A stretch of 64,000 bases of DNA from Microthyrium microscopicum (GCA_010405405.1 MU004232.1:2437481-2501480); one strand, 5' to 3'. Positions 1 to 11,998 are shown, counted from the first letter of the stretch. Translations and numbers: made by a program. The notes: generated from the sequence alone by a model not told the origin.

Positions 1-13
1 ATGAAATACATAC

Positions 14-80
14 CTTTGACAGACGAAGAATCCTGTCTACCCAAGGAACCTTTGTTCCGGGCACCGCGTTTGCCGCGCAT
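14..80 (-). CDS. possible first coding exon of a gene leaving the left edge
   Basis: On the minus strand an ATG at 80 opens a basic peptide starting MRGKRGARNKGSLG, and a good donor (GTATGT) follows at 13. Just upstream is an intron-like end (CTAAC branch, then AAG, near 86-95), and a GTAAGT donor lies near 418-423, so a 5' UTR intron is plausible. I do not recognise the protein. The call rests only on splice-like signals and a short open stretch, so it could be wrong. Confidence 0.3.
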
Positions 81-1452
81 GGTGGCCTTGATGGTTAGTT
101 GACACTTGGGCTTCGTCAGCTTTCCAAGTTTTTGCTTTGCGGATACGGTAGGCACGGGCTTGGCTCTTCAAAGGAGTGTGGAGAGCAGAAGTGCAAAGTC
201 AACCGCAAGAAATATTCAGATATGGCGTCAAAAGACGCTGCCTCAAATGGACAGGTCGCTTGAGGTTGAAAGCGTAGTGATAAACATTTGAGGGATTTGG
301 TATTGGTGTTGTGAAGGGAGGAAGCTGAAACAGAACCGCCACGGATTTGCAAGAGCATGTAAAGAAGGATAACAAACAAGTGTTGCTAAAAACAGAGCAA
401 ACATAGAAAGATGAAAACTTACAGTCAGACTCTTTGATGAAAATTCTCGAAGGAAATGAAGCGAGAAAAGGTCGGCAGAATCGGGATCTGAGTCGATCTT
501 ATGTTGGCAGGCAGTGCTTCTTACAGGTGCGGCGATAACACGTAGTAGTTCATTCCAACCAACGGATGAAAGAAGTGACAGTGAAAACGAACAGATAGAA
601 GATCTCTGGATTGTAGTGACGCCAGAGATTCCTTGTAAAAAAATTATGAGAGAGTAGAAAGGTGAAAGAGTGCTGGGCCAAGCAGCAAAATAGACGATGA
701 ATGCTCAGCCAGCGTGAGCACAAAAGGAGAGTGGAAAAGAGAAGTAAGTACAATAGCAAAAGCAGAGCTATTGAAGATATCGTATCCTGATCAGTGAGGA
801 TTGAACAAACAATTCATCTCCGTCTTAATCAGAAGACTCTGGACAGCAAGTCAGGGAGCAGCACGCGAATGATGGAAATGCGAAACCAATTCATCTCAAG
901 TTCCGTTGGCTGTCAGTCCACCAACCCTACCCTTGGCTGCGCTTTACCAAACAGGAAGTCTCTATGCAATATTGCACTTTTGCAGTAATACTACAAACAT
1001 CAATACTAAATTTATCTACGGATTGCATTTTGATTTTACAAATTTGATAGACTTGATTGCTTTATCTCTTGCTCGCAAAACTTTCTCCGGGCCTCAATAA
1101 GCCTTATTTCGGATTATTGCCATTGATGTAGTCGATGCAATTGCCTCACTTGGATCAAGATAGACAAAGCGGAAGGAACGCACTTAAAACTGGCAGGAAT
1201 CCCTGGTCATCCCTGTCTGTTTGTCTCTCTGCTATACCCTATTTGGTATAGCACCGCTATTCTATTTGCGTGTGATCCTCATATCATGAAAAAATATCGA
1301 TCGTTGTCGTACATTTTCGGCTATGTCCCAAAGGTGACATGCCTAATAATCCCGAATATCCAGACTCCAGTGTATATGGAGATCCAGAAGCGCAGTACCT
1401 ATTATCATACATTTTGCACCACACTTACAACACCTTGCGTACAAACAGCAAT
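81..1452. other. intergenic, promoter side of the left-edge gene
   Basis: No convincing gene is visible. The minus strand between about 550 and 760 is pyrimidine-rich, as fungal 5' leaders often are, which fits a promoter and leader for a minus-strand gene entering at the left edge. The rest is AT-rich and holds the 3' flank of glucosidase I. Confidence 0.4.
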
Positions 1453-4022
1453 CTATAATTCATCCTTTGGCCCGTCATTTGACAAGTCTGGCATGGCCAT
1501 CATCTTGACCGTCAGGCTTGTCCAACCTGTAAAGTGCTGTGTCCGCTGTCCTTCACCTGTCTCGGGATTGTACTGCTCCCATGCAAATCCTGTAGAATCC
1601 CACGCCTTGGACACTGTGGAGACCAAGTTCTTTCGGAGTGAAATGTATACTTCCTTTGCCCGGGCTTGATTCGGGCCTTTGGTTTGTGCAACCTCCTATT
1701 GAAACTGTTAGCAGAGTGTCTGATCAATCAGTATAACGTCTAGATACTTACCAGAAGGCGCTGAAGAATTAGATAGTTCATGTTGATCCAGATCGGACTT
1801 CGCCAATAGTTCTCCGCAGAACCATAATGTTCATCACTTTTGCTCAGACTACGTATTCCATAGTCGCTCCATAACTCATTTGGATCTGAGATGACAGCGA
1901 GTAGCTTTGCGATCTTGGGATCCTCTGGTTTCATCAAACCGACCATGAATGGGAAGAGTGAAATGTAGCCTTTGTGGCAAACATGAACATCTTCCTCGTA
2001 CTGATCTATCGTAGCATCACAATATACGCCTGCTCTCTCGTCCCAATGTAATTCATCGAGATTCTTGATAATGGCTTCTTCTTGCTTGCCAATCTTTTTC
2101 GCATCGTCTTTCTCTCCAATGAAGGTGGCAATCTTGCGAAGTGACTGAGCCATGAGTCCAATCCAGCTCATGGCATCGACGTGTAGCTCGCCAGGATGAG
2201 GTGGTTGTGCCCGTGGATAATCATCGAGACCAGATGGAAGACAATGGGTGGGTGTGCGTCCTCGCCAGCGATATCCTTCTTTGCTGGAGAATGCTTCGCG
2301 GTCGTATGTTTCGATCTCTCCTTGTTGAGTTCGACGGAACCATTCATAGTGTCTCTTGAGAAGTGGATATAGCTCTGAAAGATACTTCTGTGCTGATTCC
2401 TTATTCAGTAGTAGTGAAGTCTTGTCTTTGTTGACATCTGATAGTGCCAATTTGTCGATGTATGTGGTAAGGATGAGGAACAGAGTTGGCGGATTGGCAT
2501 AGTGAGGATATTGTACCTGGAACTCCTGAGGGACTTTGCTGCGAGCCTCTTCACCTAAAATCTGCTCTCGTGCAATCCAGCCATCCTCATCAATGAGCTT
2601 GAACCAGCTTTGAACGATATTTAGCGCAAGGTCTACATCCCAGTCGAGTACAGGCATGAGATGGAAACCTTCATCCCATAGGAAACCTCGTGGAAAGAAC
2701 GGACGTGAAGGAATACTGGTGAATAACTCAACCGGCTCCTCTCTTTTTGGAACGACGCGCGATCTTGCGTCTGCTGTTTCGTCCCAAAATCCTTCGTTTT
2801 CCTCTTCATATTCAGGGGCGTACGAGCGATCAGAAACCCAGTCGCCATGGAAGTATCCGATACCACCGAGGAGATTGGAGAACAGAGCTTTGGACATTTC
2901 CAAGTACTTGTCGCCTTTGAAAGGCGCTTGAGGTTGGAATAGCTGCTCGAACTTCTTGTCAAAGGATTTGACAACTGTATTGATATCGGTGGTTAATTCT
3001 TCAACAGTCAGGGCCTTGCTTGATTCGGCTGAGCTGAAAACAACATCAAACTCGAATGCTCCTTCAAATACTTTCTGTACAAATTGCTGGTTACCAACAC
3101 CTGGTTTGTTGTTTAAAGTGAAGAATTGGAATGGAGGAGGTAGGTTATCGTTGCCCCATCTTTCGATCTGAGGGTCTATCGCGAGCTTGAGTTGAGAGAA
3201 GAGGATAGCTAGAAATGTTAGAAACGAAGATGATGATATTCCGAGAAGTCTTACGTCGAGTCTGCCAGAGCTGTTCTGCACCAAAGGTAGAAGTGGCCAC
3301 AAATGTTCTGTCCAATGGCTTCTCTTCAGCACTAGGATGAGTATGCATCGGCCGCTTTCCCTTCCCCTCTGTGACTGTAATTTTGTATTGCCCCAGGGTA
3401 GGGTCTTCTCCTTTGATAACAACATCTCCCTCCAAGCCTTTGGTATCTTGAAGTAGTTTTGGGTCCCCATCAACCTCCAACCCACCCAGACCGCTGGTGC
3501 TGGGTGAGGCTATGGAGAACACCACAGTAGACTTTAAATCTTCAGGAGCACCGGGTCTTGGTGTGCCTTTGATTCGTACAGCCCAGGTACCACCATTCTC
3601 GCCATCCGATGTATCCTTGACAAATGATGTTGTTATATCGATCTCATTTCCAGCATCGTGTATGGTTTGGATTCCACCGGTTCGAGGGTCATATCGATCC
3701 CAGCCATAACCGGCCATACCAGCATGTTGTTCGCACGTATATCGGAAATCTATACACCCAATGGTTAGAACTGGGACGTGATCTTTTAGGAATTGGAAGA
3801 CTTGCTATGTTGCACCGATTCGTAATCCTCCACTTTACTCCAGAGTAAACCCATCTGCAATCCATCTGGAGTTCGCGGCCGGATACCAAAATAGAGATTT
3901 GGTCTGTATGCGCCCCAAAAGAGCGATTGATTCGTAGCGCGTTCATAATCCTCCAGGTCGACACACGTCGCAAATGTTATCACAGTGCTTACTAGCACTA
4001 GAAACCTCAATAACGCCGCCAT
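1453..4022 (-). CDS. mannosyl-oligosaccharide glucosidase I (GH63), ER processing enzyme
   Basis: The product trims the outermost glucose from the Glc3Man9GlcNAc2 glycan on new glycoproteins in the ER (yeast Cwh41/Gls1 family). Four exons are read: 4022-3806, 3749-3255, 3208-1752 and 1695-1453, giving 803 residues, normal for the family. Residues 1-22 form a signal peptide. The GH63 N-terminal domain follows (about 25-265, with the conserved stretches NFRYTCEQ and GYGWDRYDP), then the catalytic domain (about 290-795, with FFPRGFLWDEGFH, DAMSWIGL and the C-terminal YWRSPIWINMNYL). The last four residues are KDEL. Intron 1 starts with GCAAGT rather than GT; only this junction gives the conserved Asn-Phe-Arg. 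The ATG at 4022 is chosen because the frame upstream offers only GTG. RIX7 is transcribed divergently. Confidence 0.93.
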
Positions 4023-4712
4023 GATTGACACTGTACAAGCGTCGGAAGAGACAAGGAGAATCCCACAAGGAGGCTGCCTCTTTCTTCTCGTCTAAGAACA
4101 CGTTCACTGTTGAATTCATGATCCACGATTCAGCCAATCAGGGCCCAAAAATCCCGCCAAACTTGAGCTGACCTGCATTTTGCGCTAGCGTCGGCAAAAT
4201 AACAGGTCCCTTCAGATATCGTTCAGAAATCCAAGTCGCCATCATAGCATCTCCCTTCCATATAGATTATCAACTCTGAGATTGACGACTGCTTTCATGT
4301 CTTTATCGTTGAGTTCGACATCTTATTCACCTTCACCCGCGGATGGCTTTTCTCCCATCAACTGCGACCGCTACCATCGTATTTCATATAGAGAGGATAC
4401 TGTTCTTCCCAACGTACCTGATAAATCTTCCGTTCTTCTACAAACTCGATGGAAAGAAAGATAACTTGTCATGAAAACGAATCTCGATGGCAATCAGCGA
4501 AGCAGATGAAGGCATAACAATTATTTCTAAATTCTGCATTTGCATTGAAAATGAAGACGAAGATAATATGCAGACGCCATTGATCAGAGGTCTTATCTAA
4601 TCTACTGTCCAGGATCTAGTACGCTAGCATTGTTTTTTAGATTTAATCGTCTGCGATTTGCATCGCCCATATAATCAGCTGGTAACCATCGACTGTTATA
4701 TATGAGATCATC
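4023..4712. promoter_or_regulatory. divergent intergenic region between glucosidase I and RIX7
   Basis: About 690 bases separate the two start codons, so the region must hold both promoters. It is AT-rich near the RIX7 start. I see no RNA gene, repeat or clear binding motif. Confidence 0.5.
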
Positions 4713-7052
4713 ATGCCGAGATCTAGTATTCTGAGTTCTATAGATCGCGAGGTCTATCAGATGGTCAAAAAATATCAGACCGCCAACCCAACTGCCGAAT
4801 TAAAAACACCTCTACTCTACTCCTTCATCCAGTCTTCCAATTCCCCACTCCGTCGCCGCCCAAAGCAGGTGGTAGAAACCAGCCTAGATCAAATCCTCTT
4901 TCTACAAAATCAGCCGGAGCCGGTAGAAGAAGTCGCAATGGCCTCGGAAAGAAATAATTCCAGGCCTATCAATCGGCCGATCACCTCCACAGGAAAAGTG
5001 GCGTCTGCGCCGGGAGAACGGCCATCAAAAAGAGTGAAGAGAAAGCAAGAAGTCCAAGATAGCATTGCGGACCAAAGCTACAGTCTCTATGATCTTGGTG
5101 GTCTTGATGAGACCATGGCTCGCCTAAGAAGGCTTATGTTTCCACTTGTAGCACCACAAGCATTTTCCCAGACTAATGCGCCTTACACAAAAGGCATTCT
5201 TCTCCATGGGCCTCCTGGATGTGGCAAAACAGCTCTCTGTAAAGCGCTAGCAGCAGCAAGCAACCTTCCTTTTGTGGAAATTCAAAGCCCTTCAGTGGTA
5301 TCTGGCATGTCAGGAGAATCCGAGCAAAACATCCGCGAGAAGTTTGAAGAAGCAAAGCGATTGGCTCCATCCATCATATTTATAGATGAAATTGATGCCA
5401 TTGCTCCAAAGCGGGAGTCATCACAGAGTCAAATGGAGAAAAGAATGGTAACTCAACTTCTCTTGTCCATGGATGGTCTTGCCGTACGCAGTGAAGACGA
5501 TAAGCCGGTGCTGGTTCTCGCGGCAACGAACCGACCAGATAGCATCGATCCTGCTCTAAGAAGAGGTGGGAGGTTTGGACATGAGATTAACATGGTAGTA
5601 CCGAACGAACCGATGCGAGAGGACATTCTCAAAGCATTGACACGAAATACCCAATTATCCGAAGATTTGGATCTCAAAACACTTGCGAAGATGACCGCAG
5701 GCTTTGTTGGTGCTGATTTGCAGGAACTGGTCGCCGGAGCGTGGGCAGAACGCATGGAAGAGGTAAGAAAATTCCTGATGCAAAATCATGCCATGTTTCC
5801 ATCGACGTCGATGGCTACCATCATCTTCTGTAAAAACCAAGTGTTTTGTTTGCCATCGCATGCGATATATTCACGAATCTCGATCGCATCCGATGGTAAG
5901 ATAAGCACTTGATGAGAAAGCGTAATTCATGGGAGACAGAGCACTGCATGGGACCACGACACTTTTTGGTACATGAAACCCGAAGCTAATAGTTTGTAGT
6001 ATACCATATCTCTTGAGCAAGAATCCATGGCGGATCCCACAGACACAGAGATGGACATAGATCCAACTCCAGCAAACGATCGCGCGAAGTCCTCGGAAGC
6101 ACGCATAACGTACAATTTCTTTCAACGTATGCAAGATTCGTCTAGACCGCCACCCGATATCAGCGCTCTCTCACTGGATATGAACTCTTTCCGAAAAGCA
6201 TTCCTCAAGATCGTCCCGTCTTCAAAGCGAGAAGGCTTTGCAACCGTGCCAGACACCACTTGGGCAGATATTGGAGCTCTAGAGGATGTTCGAAAAGAGC
6301 TCAACGATGCCATTGTTCGTCCCATTAAGATGCCAGAAGTATACAAAGATTTTGGCATCAAAGCTCCTACTGGAGTGCTACTATGGGGTCCACCAGGCTG
6401 TGGCAAGACATTACTCGCCAAAGCCGTCGCAAACGAGTCAAAAGCAAACTTCATCAGCGTCAAAGGTCCAGAACTGTTCAACAAATACCTCGGCGAATCC
6501 GAGAGAGCGGTCCGGCAGCTGTTCAACCGTGCCCGCTCATCAGTACCATGTGTCCTGTTCTTCGACGAGTTTGATGCTCTTGTGCCAAACCGCGATAGTG
6601 GAAGCGGTAATGAAGCCAGCTCGCGGGTGGTCAACATGCTTCTTACTGAGCTTGACGGCCTCGTGGGAAGAGAAGGCATATACGTAATCGCTGCGACAAA
6701 TCGACCTGACATTATCGACCCTGCTATGCTTCGCCCAGGACGCTTGGAGAAGATCATTTCAATTGGATTGCCCAAACCCGAAGAACGAGTTACCATCCTA
6801 CGTACGCTATTATCTCAGACAAAGATCGACCAATCGCTGTCTCATTTTGCATCTCGAGACGACTGTGCCAACTTCAGTGGTGCGGATCTCGCAGCACTGC
6901 TTCGACAGGCGGTTCATGGGGCCATTGAGAGGGAATCGCGCATCGTGGAGCTGCCAGACTTCGAGAAAGCCATCCAAATGGTTAACCCTTCGGTGAAGGA
7001 TTCTGCGGTTTACGAGCGCATGAAACGGAAACTATCCAAAAATGCGGGATGA
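4713..7052 (+). CDS. RIX7: ribosome biogenesis ATPase Rix7/NVL-type (tandem AAA ATPase)
   Basis: Rix7 is a nucleolar type II AAA ATPase that strips assembly factors from pre-60S ribosomes. Two exons (4713-5762 and 6000-7052) give 700 residues. The N-terminus carries the family's DREVYQMVKKYQ segment and SNSPLRRRPKQV, followed by a basic nuclear-localisation-like patch (PSKRVKRKQE). AAA domain 1 has Walker A GPPGCGKTA near residue 166, Walker B IIFIDEID near 223, and an arginine-finger region. AAA domain 2 has Walker A GPPGCGKTL near 480, Walker B VLFFDEFDAL near 536, and NRPDIIDPAMLRPGR. The intron of 237 bp is unusually long because a 175-bp foldback element sits inside it (5788-5962). In the second Walker B, Phe replaces the usual Ile between Glu and Asp (DEFD), a mild change. 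Confidence 0.93.
5788..5962. mobile_element. 175-bp foldback MITE-like element, copy in the RIX7 intron
   Basis: The two halves are imperfect inverted repeats of about 80 bp. The left arm has CGATGGCTACCATC and AAGTGTTTTGTTTGCCATCG; the right arm read in reverse has AAGTGCTTATCTTACCATCG in register. The ends match the family terminus (GTGGC-RYGC-KCCCATCA style). The span is 175 bp, the same as three other copies. It lies wholly inside intron 1 of RIX7 and leaves the donor, branch site and acceptor intact. Confidence 0.75.
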
Positions 7053-7946
7053 ATAGGCGTCTCTTGCTGAATTTTGGTGGAAAAAGTCAGCATACTTCAA
7101 AAGTATCATATAACGTCTGTGAATGAGTCGTTGTGTATTGATAGAAATCATGCTGAAATATATCATTGCAATGGCTGCCATTGGCCCATCAAGTGCGGTG
7201 TCTACCATGTACTACGCTCTATTACGAGGTGCTTTATCTCCCAGCGAATCTACTAGAAGCCGGACGCTTTATCGAATTCGCTGGGAAGTAAGGCATGTTC
7301 TCGATATATAAGGCGGTGGTAGCCATCGTAGCTGCTGGAAGCTTGTGGTGTTCCGTCCATCGGTTGGGATTTGAATATTTGTGAACATATTATCTTATGC
7401 ACAGGTAGTAGTCGGAGCATTTTCGAATCTTTGCATACGATGCGATGGTCGCCATCGTGGTTGCTGGCAAAGATGATGGAGGAAGTTAAGATAAAAGTGA
7501 ATCTAACCTGATTGGGAATGAAGCTTCAAGGTTGCCTGCATTTGCCCTTTGGTGACAGCTCGAGCTGTCAATCCATCTCCACAACCTCCCAACCCATTTG
7601 GAGCCATTGTCCTCTAGAGTCAATTCCCTACCACTGGTGCTCTCTTTTCCACTCTACTGAGGCCCGACCAAAGCCTCACCTCCCTTGGCGCAATCTCCAC
7701 AAGCTTCCAGTTCAAAGGTAGTTCATATCTCATTCCAAGGCCGCTCCCAATACCCAGCTGGACACCATCCAAGTTCCCCTCATTTGTTCAGTCCCCTATT
7801 CTATCTTAGCCCCGCTCTCACGGCTTCTTATATCCTTCTTTCTTTTAGCATTGGCTTCCGTTTCAAGCCTCAGAGCTTGGGGTCACGCATTGTTCACCAC
7901 CTTACGCGTCGGTCGCATCCAAACTAAGTCTCCTCTCCTTCTCATC
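7053..7946. other. intergenic between RIX7 and the RNase H1 gene
   Basis: This stretch holds one full foldback element (7175-7348) and possibly a shortened second one beside it (7345 to about 7478). The part from about 7540 to 7946 is CT-rich, as expected of the RNase H1 promoter and 5' leader. No other gene is seen. Confidence 0.5.
7175..7348. mobile_element. 174-bp foldback MITE-like element, intergenic copy
   Basis: The left arm (GTCTACCATG, TACGCTCTATTACGAG, GTGCTTTATCTCCCAGCGAA) is mirrored by the right arm (reverse strand: GGCTACCACC, TATATCGAG, CATGCCTTACTTCCCAGCGAA). The outer end keeps the family GCCCATCAAG. Length and internal motifs match the copies in the RIX7 and NAD synthetase introns. 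A partial relative may follow directly (about 7345-7478, with GGTCGCCATCGTGGTTGCTGG). Confidence 0.7.
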
Positions 7947-9080
7947 ATGTCTTCTGGGAAACGCAAACGAGCTAGTGACACCAAAAAGTTCTACTCTGTT
8001 AGAATTGGCAAATCCCCAGGAATCTATCATTCATGGGACGATTGTCTGTCACAGGTGAAGGGACAAAAGGGTGCTGTTTGTACGTGCTCGTTTGGGATCC
8101 AAGCCATTCACCATATCTAATGTTTTGCAGACAAGTCATTCACCTCGCTCACCGAAGCCGAAAACTTCCTTACCTCCAAAATGCCCCTGCGCTCCTCTGG
8201 TCCACAAAAGTTCTATGCGGTTCGTCGTGGTCACGAGCCTGGCGTATACAATGACTGGCCTTCTGCTCAGAAGCAAATAGCCGGCTTTCAGAAGGCACGA
8301 CACAAAAGTTTCCAGACTCGTTATGAAGCAGAAGAATTTGTTCGTGCCTTGTCTCCTGATGTAACTGCTGGCGAACCTGCTGCAAAGAAGCGCAAGGGCT
8401 CAGAGAACGCTACGCTGATCGAATTACCCGCCGGTCTAGGTCCTCTTCCACCAGATGCGGAAGATGGCTTCGATCATACAATCACACTTGATCCACAAAC
8501 TGGCTTACCGCGCAAGAAAACCGATGCCGAGTTGCGCTCCCTGAGGGCTGTGAGTCGCGAAGGTCCTGCCTCCTCCAAAGTCCTACAGATATGGACAGAT
8601 GGTGCTTGCCGCGCAAATGGCACAGCAAACGCTCGAGCTGGTGTGGGCGTCTTCTTTGGGCCTAATGATAATCGCAACCTAGCAGAAAAACTGCCAGGCG
8701 AACGACAAACCAACCAACGCGCTGAGCTAACAGCCATCAAACGAGCGCTGGACATCTGTCCTATGAATCAATCGTGCTTCATCTGGTCGGATAGCAAATA
8801 TGCTATCCAATGCGTTACCGTTTGGTTCCAGGCATGGGAGAGGAATAACTGGAAGAGCAGCAAAGGAAAGGCCGTCGATAATAAGGATATCATAGAAGAG
8901 ATCTTGTCACGTATTCGAGATCGCGAGAAATGCAAAGCCAAGACACAGTTCGAATGGGTGAAGGGTCATGGAGGTTCTGAAGAGAACGAGAGAGCTGACA
9001 AACTGGCCGTTAAGGGTGCTATGGGGGCCAATGGTATTGTCATCAACGCGCCGGAAGAGGACGAACTGCAAAATGCGTAG
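7947..9080 (+). CDS. ribonuclease H1 with two RNA:DNA hybrid-binding domains
   Basis: The enzyme cleaves RNA in RNA:DNA hybrids. Two exons (7947-8079 and 8131-9080) give 360 residues; the GTACGT...CAG intron restores AVYKSFTSLTEAENFL. The first N-terminal hybrid-binding domain is at about 14-62 (KFYSVRIGKSPGIYHSWDDC), the second at about 78-122 (KFYAVRRGHEPGVYNDWPSA). The catalytic RNase H fold is at about 195-350. All four acidic catalytic residues are visible in context: D in WTDGACRANG, E in NQRAELTAIK, D in IWSDSKYAIQ and D in NERADKLA, plus the conserved His of VKGHGG. Duplicated N-terminal domains are known in S. cerevisiae Rnh1. The gene converges on the NACHT gene. The CT-rich leader and Kozak-like context support the ATG at 7947. 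Confidence 0.93.
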
Positions 9081-9536
9081 GTCACTCCAGCTTTAGCATT
9101 ACCTTTTAGGACAAACGCGCAGCTCGACTCGGAGATCCGAGTATATTATTGCCCGTCTTGCCTCAATTGCTTTGCGTTGTGGCAATATGAGAACAATACT
9201 CGACCATCATGGACAGTGAACACCAGCGCTCTTCTTCAAATAAGAGATTGTATTATTCCCATAGTCTTCAATAAGTATCAAATGATGAGCATTTTGGATA
9301 GGAAACAAGCCACCCGTTACTAAATCCAGTGATTACAGACTATGTACTTGATCAATCATATTGTTCGCCGGTCGAGTCATTCGATCACGCTATTTTCGAG
9401 TAGCATATGAGCTGTATCCATAAGTGTATCGATAAATTTTTTTGGATTGCTACCCCAATACTCCATTGCGCACTAAACTAACAAAACTAACAACAGTACA
9501 GCACAAAAGGAAATCTCAACATGTTCCCCGAATCGC
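9081..9536. other. convergent 3' intergenic region
   Basis: This stretch lies between the stop codons of RNase H1 (plus) and the NACHT protein (minus). It is AT-rich and should hold both 3' UTRs and polyadenylation sites. No gene, RNA or repeat is recognised. Confidence 0.4.
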
Positions 9537-11998
9537 TCACACATCCACAGCTCGCAGACTAGCCCCTTTCTTCACAAGAAGGTCAAACAACTCCTGTATA
9601 TCCGCGGAATCGTACTTGTCCTTCACCATAGTCACAACGTCCAACGCACTTGCTGCAGGATCCCACTTATCTGCCACAATCAACCCATTGGGATCTGCTC
9701 CATGGTTGAGTAAGATCTTCATGATAGAAACCCATCTCTTAATACCACTATCGCTCTTATCAGATTTTTGAATCCAGTCTCTGCGGTCTGCTTCTCTGAC
9801 GTACTTCAAAGCGAGCAACCACGGCGTCTCATCAGGCCCAATCAAGGGCTTATACACAATGTTCGGATCTTCTCCATTCCTGAGCAACATTTCAATGAGC
9901 TTTGGCTCTGCGAGAGGGTACACAGTTTTTCGGCGGTTTACTAGATGCTCCAACGCGTGACTGAGAATGGGAATACCACCTTGGTAAGGATATTTTCCTG
10001 TCTGAAGTTCTGCGTCCAGGTATTGGTCCAATCCGAACTTCGCTGATAGGGACAGAAAGGGGTAGTGATACGGCGTGCGATGCTTCATGCGTATCTCGTA
10101 GCTTGAGAATGCATTGCGAGCCCAGTTATCCAGCGGGTCTTTCTTGGGGTGCCAGTACCAATCGAGAGAATCTTTGAAGTGGTCCAGCAGTTCTACCTGG
10201 AGACTAATAGATTTCTCAGATGAAAATTTGGCATGGGTCATTGCTGATACAACATCCGTCCACCATTCGTCCAGTCTTCTATGCCGTTCTGGATATTCCA
10301 AGGGCAGCCGGAGCAGAAGAACATGGGAGCGTAGCATCGCGATGTGAGGATCGAAGCTGTCGCCGGAGTGCTTGATCATATGCTCAAGACCGCCTGCATG
10401 ACGGAGAAAGTCTCTGACTGTACGATGGAGATATCCGATTCGGCTTCGAGCCAGAGTTTCAGCACTAACTGTGTCTCCGAATCGAGCTCGTGAGCGGTTG
10501 CCGTTGCGTCGTTCATTGCTTTGATGCGCTTGTATTAAGTCTGCGCAAAGGTCGTGAAGGACGTTCTTCATGGATTCACAAAGCTCAATGACTGCCTCGT
10601 CTCCTGGTTGGGCTACATCTGTAATAACAATGGTCTCTCCCTCGTCGGCAAGCGCTAGCTGGTACAGAGTGACCGAGTTTGAACTTTCGTCCCGGGTGAA
10701 ATCGCAGATGTCTTCTCTAGCTCGGAGAGTTTGAAAGATTCGAGACTGTTGTTGTAGCTCCTCGCTAGTCTTCGACTCGAAAAGGAGATGCCTGTAAAGG
10801 TCGCCCAGATCCACAGGAAAGGTAGCCAGCTTGACGAGAAGGTCAGCAACTGTATCTCCACCGTTGGTTCGTTCAATCAAGGTCTTAGTTGCCAATGTTG
10901 CCCACAGAAAGACACCATCTGCATTCTCTGTCATCTGTTTCTTCAATGCTTCTGCCTGCTCAGGCTCTTTCTTCAGAATTCGACGCATTTTCGGAGCGCC
11001 CTCCAAATCATTGTCGACATATTGTAGAATGTCTTCCTGGTTCAGTTCTTGGAGCTTCAATTGTGGAACATCTGCAAAAGATTCGTTGAAAACTTTCCAA
11101 GGTCGACTAGAGACACAAGCTTTAAAGTCAGGAGAAGAATGCACGATATGCTGCAACATTTGCACCATTTTGAGCTGGTCTCCTTCCAGTTCGTCAAGTC
11201 CGTCAATGAAGAAGCATATTTTCAGCTCTCCAGCAACTAGTTCGAGAAACTTCTGCAGTGCTGGCATCATCATTTCGACTGACCAAGGAATTGTTGCAGT
11301 CGCTCGGAGCTTGGTATCTTGATATTTCAACCACATTTCAGGGAAGATCTAATACTCGTTAGAATATATAACCATAAGAATGAGATACGTAGCAGCTCGA
11401 AGCTCGAACTTACCCATGGAATCGAATCCCTTCGTTGCTCAAGTAATTGATGCAAGAGAGCTCTCAACAATCCAGCATGCGACCTCTGTTCAATCGTTCC
11501 ACTCGTCCAGAAGAAAAATCGTACCAAAAGCAGAGGCTTCTCCGCTGCCCAACTCTTCAATTGCTCAATAGTTTTCGTATTTTCGAAAATATATCGTACA
11601 AGTGTCGACTTTCCAGAGCCTGGTTTGCCATTGATCCAGAACACATTCGATTCATTCTTGCCAAGCAGCCAATCGTTGAAGTTGTTCTTTACCTGGGGCA
11701 AGATATGATCGCCAGCATCTGCCGTCTCATTGGAGTTGAAAATCCAATCAAATGTTGCTGTGTGGGCCTCTTGAATCTCATCTTCTCTATCATTCATAGT
11801 CGTGAATGCCAGACTCTCAAGGAAGAAGGTTTGGACAATGCTTGCCATACCCTTACTCCTCAAGGTCTTTTGAATGGCATCATGGGTGTCCACAGCCTTG
11901 TCAGCGTCGGATGGCTCATCGGTCAAGGTCAAGTGTCTCAGCTTTGGTGCGCTCTTGTCGAACAGAGACTGCACTTTGCCTTTGCCCTTGCCGTACAT
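9537..11998 (-). CDS. NACHT NTPase with C-terminal ankyrin-like repeats (fungal NLR-like)
   Basis: Two exons (11998-11414 and 11348-9537) give 798 residues. The pre-NACHT segment FFLESLAFTTMNDREDEI, with DWIFN further on, is the standard lead-in of fungal NLRs. Walker A is GKPGSGKST at about 124-132, a Walker B-like ICFFIDGLDELEG at about 237-249, and SSRPW follows. A long helical region comes next, and the end resembles two or three ankyrin units (KLIEMLLRNGEDPN, IMKILLNHGADPNG, DLLVKKGASL). Such proteins are STAND sensors linked to non-self recognition and programmed death in fungi. No N-terminal effector domain (HeLo, HET-s, SesB lipase or similar) precedes NACHT in this model. The ATG at 11998 is the first in an open frame that reaches back to about 12048, and a further open stretch at about 12231-12430 on the same strand could be an unmodelled exon. 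The function is inferred from family only. Confidence 0.8.

Noticed and set aside
6122-6796. A 224-residue minus-strand open frame within RIX7
   Set aside because: It lies antisense to the second AAA domain, whose motifs are unmistakable. Its composition (Ser/Arg/Thr-rich) is that of a codon shadow.
7345-7478. A seventh foldback element directly after the 7175-7348 copy
   Set aside because: Only the two outer ends resemble the family (GTGGTGTTCCGTCCATC and GTCGCCATCGTGGTTGC) and the span is about 40 bp short. Mentioned but not called.
10831-11322. A 163-residue plus-strand frame opposite the NACHT gene
   Set aside because: Antisense shadow of the region containing FFIDGLDELEG; Ser/Cys-rich and without known motifs.
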